In this document: positions 63,001-64,000 of the stretch, in pieces
How the letters are laid out: every line of letters starts with the position of its first letter
How positions within the stretch are numbered: the first letter of the stretch is position 1
Source of the DNA: Nageia nagi
Taxonomy: Eukaryota > Pinophyta
Direction: 5' to 3'
Assembly (NCBI GenBank): GCA_050084985.1
Contig: JBITNC010000002.1
Location: 35,216,001-35,280,000, forward strand
Length of the DNA: 64,000 nucleotides
Translations under genes and position numbers: made by a program
Notes under the pieces: generated by a model
What the model was told of the DNA's origin: nothing
Seen by the model: the letters and a program-made list of their open reading frames with translations, nothing else
The model's database searches: none

Positions 63001-63584
63001 TCATAATTCTCCTTTATGTGGATGATCTTCTCATAACAGGCAATAATATTGAAATCATCCAAGAGTGCATCTCCAAACTCAAGGCAACATTTGAAATGAT
63101 TGATCTAGGTCTATTGCATTACTATCTTGGGATGCAAGTATACCAACACAAAGATTGTACTTATCTTAGTCAATCTAAGTATATATCAGACATCTTGCAA
63201 AAGTTTGGAATGAAGGAGTGTAAATATGCTGCAATACCTATTTCTCCTGGAATCGTTGTATCACTGAGCTCAGATTCTCAATTGGCTGATGCTACAGCTT
63301 ATAGACAATTGATTGGTAGTCTTCTGTATCTGACTATCTCTCATCCTGATATTGCCTTTGCAGTGAATCTGATGGCACGATTCATGCAAAAACCATATGT
63401 TGAACACCTCAATGCTGTTAAGCAAATCTTGAGGTATGTTGCAGGGACAAAGGAACTTGCTCTTAAGTATTCCAAAGTGCCCTCGATTGTTCTCTCAGGG
63501 TTCTCAGATTCTGATTATGGGGGAGATAGAGATGACAGAAAATCAATCTCTGCATATGTGTTTAGAAGTTTAAACTTTTGTTAG
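60059..63584 (+). pseudogene. Ty1/copia gag-pol of element C
   Basis: The ATG at 60059 matches the gag starts of A and B (PKHILDGSNFGIWEPH). Gag domain about residues 1-250. The zinc knuckle (about 60858) has Tyr for the second Cys (CNFYGIFGHKEYDC). Protease has DSGCTNHMCY (about 61035). GAG-pre-integrase has LWHQRLGHLNHKS. Integrase has HSDLMGPF, DDFSRMTFGYL and SDNGGEYNS. RT has [27 protein letters not shown] and LLYVDDLLITG. It is inactivated by TGA at 61850, TGA at 62142, TAA at 62348 and a frameshift near 62850. RNase H is cut after DRKSISAYVF by a deletion of about 400 bp relative to element B, so it ends LNFC at 63584 without most catalytic residues. Confidence 0.9.
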
Positions 63585-63629
63585 TGATGACAACTTCACC
63601 TCTAAGAGGCCTTTTTGATTGTACATTCT

Positions 63630-63912
63630 AGACCTCTGTGGTAAGTTTGCTCTGCGTGACAAACTTGTTGTACAATTGTTGTTATAGAGTGTTGATTATT
63701 TTATACCTCAGTGGTAAGTTTGCTCTGCGTGACAAACTTGTACATTTTATACCTCCATGGTGAGTTTGCTCTGCATGAGAAACTTATTGTACAAATTTTG
63801 AGCATATAATTAATATACCTCCGTGGTAAGTTCGCTCTGCGTGAGGAACTTGTTGTACATTCTATACCTCCGTGGTGAGTTTGCTCTGCGTGAGAAACTC
63901 GTTGTACAATTT
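63630..63912 (+). repeat. Five tandem hairpin units after pol in copia C
   Basis: Units at 63643-63666, 63716-63739, 63762-63785, 63828-63851 and 63877-63900. Each is A/GAGTTT or AAGTTC, a conserved GCTCTGC[G/A]TGA loop and the matching strand, preceded by ACCTC.GTGGT and followed by TTGTACA. Elements A and B have one clear copy each. Confidence 0.85.
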
Positions 63913-64000
63913 TTATGCTCTATTTACAATCAACACATGTCTATATACAACAGGTGACTATGAGTGATGGCTTGGCATCTCTATGATGGCTTATAGTGCA

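Larger units (their letters stand above)
56673..64000 (+). mobile_element. Ty1/copia element C, 3' end outside the window
   Basis: Has a 5' LTR (56673-57170), primer site, long leader, gag-pol (60059-63584) and a post-pol repeat zone. The 3' LTR lies beyond 64000. Its gag-pol is the best preserved of the three related elements, but it carries stops, a frameshift and an RNase H deletion. It seems to have inserted into the CACTA element. Confidence 0.88.

Noticed and set aside
63630-63912. CRISPR-like array
   Set aside because: Evenly repeated hairpins, but in a plant retrotransposon, with no unique spacers of constant length and no cas genes.
1-64000. tRNA, rRNA or other known RNA genes
   Set aside because: None recognised by eye; the tRNA-like motifs found are the primer-binding sites of retrotransposons.

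Overview
The window looks like nuclear DNA from a land plant with a large, transposon-rich, AT-rich genome. The evidence is a split gene with short exons and one 11.8 kb intron, CACTA and hAT transposons of plant type, and many nested Ty1/copia elements primed by initiator tRNA-Met. A gymnosperm would fit the intron size and nesting, but the sequence does not prove it.

Region 1 (1-17596): the 3' part of one conserved host gene on the plus strand. I assemble seven exons whose phases all agree, giving about 970 codons open at the left edge. The product matches FAAP100, the partner of FANCB and FANCL in the Fanconi anaemia core complex. Intron 5 (4031-15867) holds a small TIR element, a solo LTR whose empty site is still visible, a second TIR element and a deleted hAT transposon.

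Region 2 (17597-27659): intergenic DNA with two decayed Ty1/copia fragments facing opposite ways (20470-22110 minus, 23340-26290 plus), an AT microsatellite and an old 70-bp tandem array.

Region 3 (27660-49048): a Gypsy-type element that keeps only gag and protease (TR-GAG style, minus strand). Two complete Ty1/copia elements sit inside it: A, 31235-39157, minus; and B, 39578-47734, plus, with a perfect CTCCT target duplication.

Region 4 (50476-56672): a decayed CACTA (En/Spm) element on the minus strand. It has a tnp2 transposase and, upstream, a second intron-containing gene relic encoding a SET domain. Region 5 (56673-64000): Ty1/copia element C, related to A and B, which appears to cut into the CACTA element and runs off the right edge.

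Most interesting are features shared by copia elements A, B and C. All three have matching splice sites that would remove a 2.0-2.8 kb leader intron ending just before the gag ATG. That intron holds a conserved block of about 350 nt plus variable GC-rich cargo, which in C is a PPR gene fragment. All three also carry a hairpin with compensatory base changes between pol and the 3' LTR, amplified to five copies in C. All transposon genes here are broken by stops, frameshifts or deletions. The only gene that looks intact is FAAP100.
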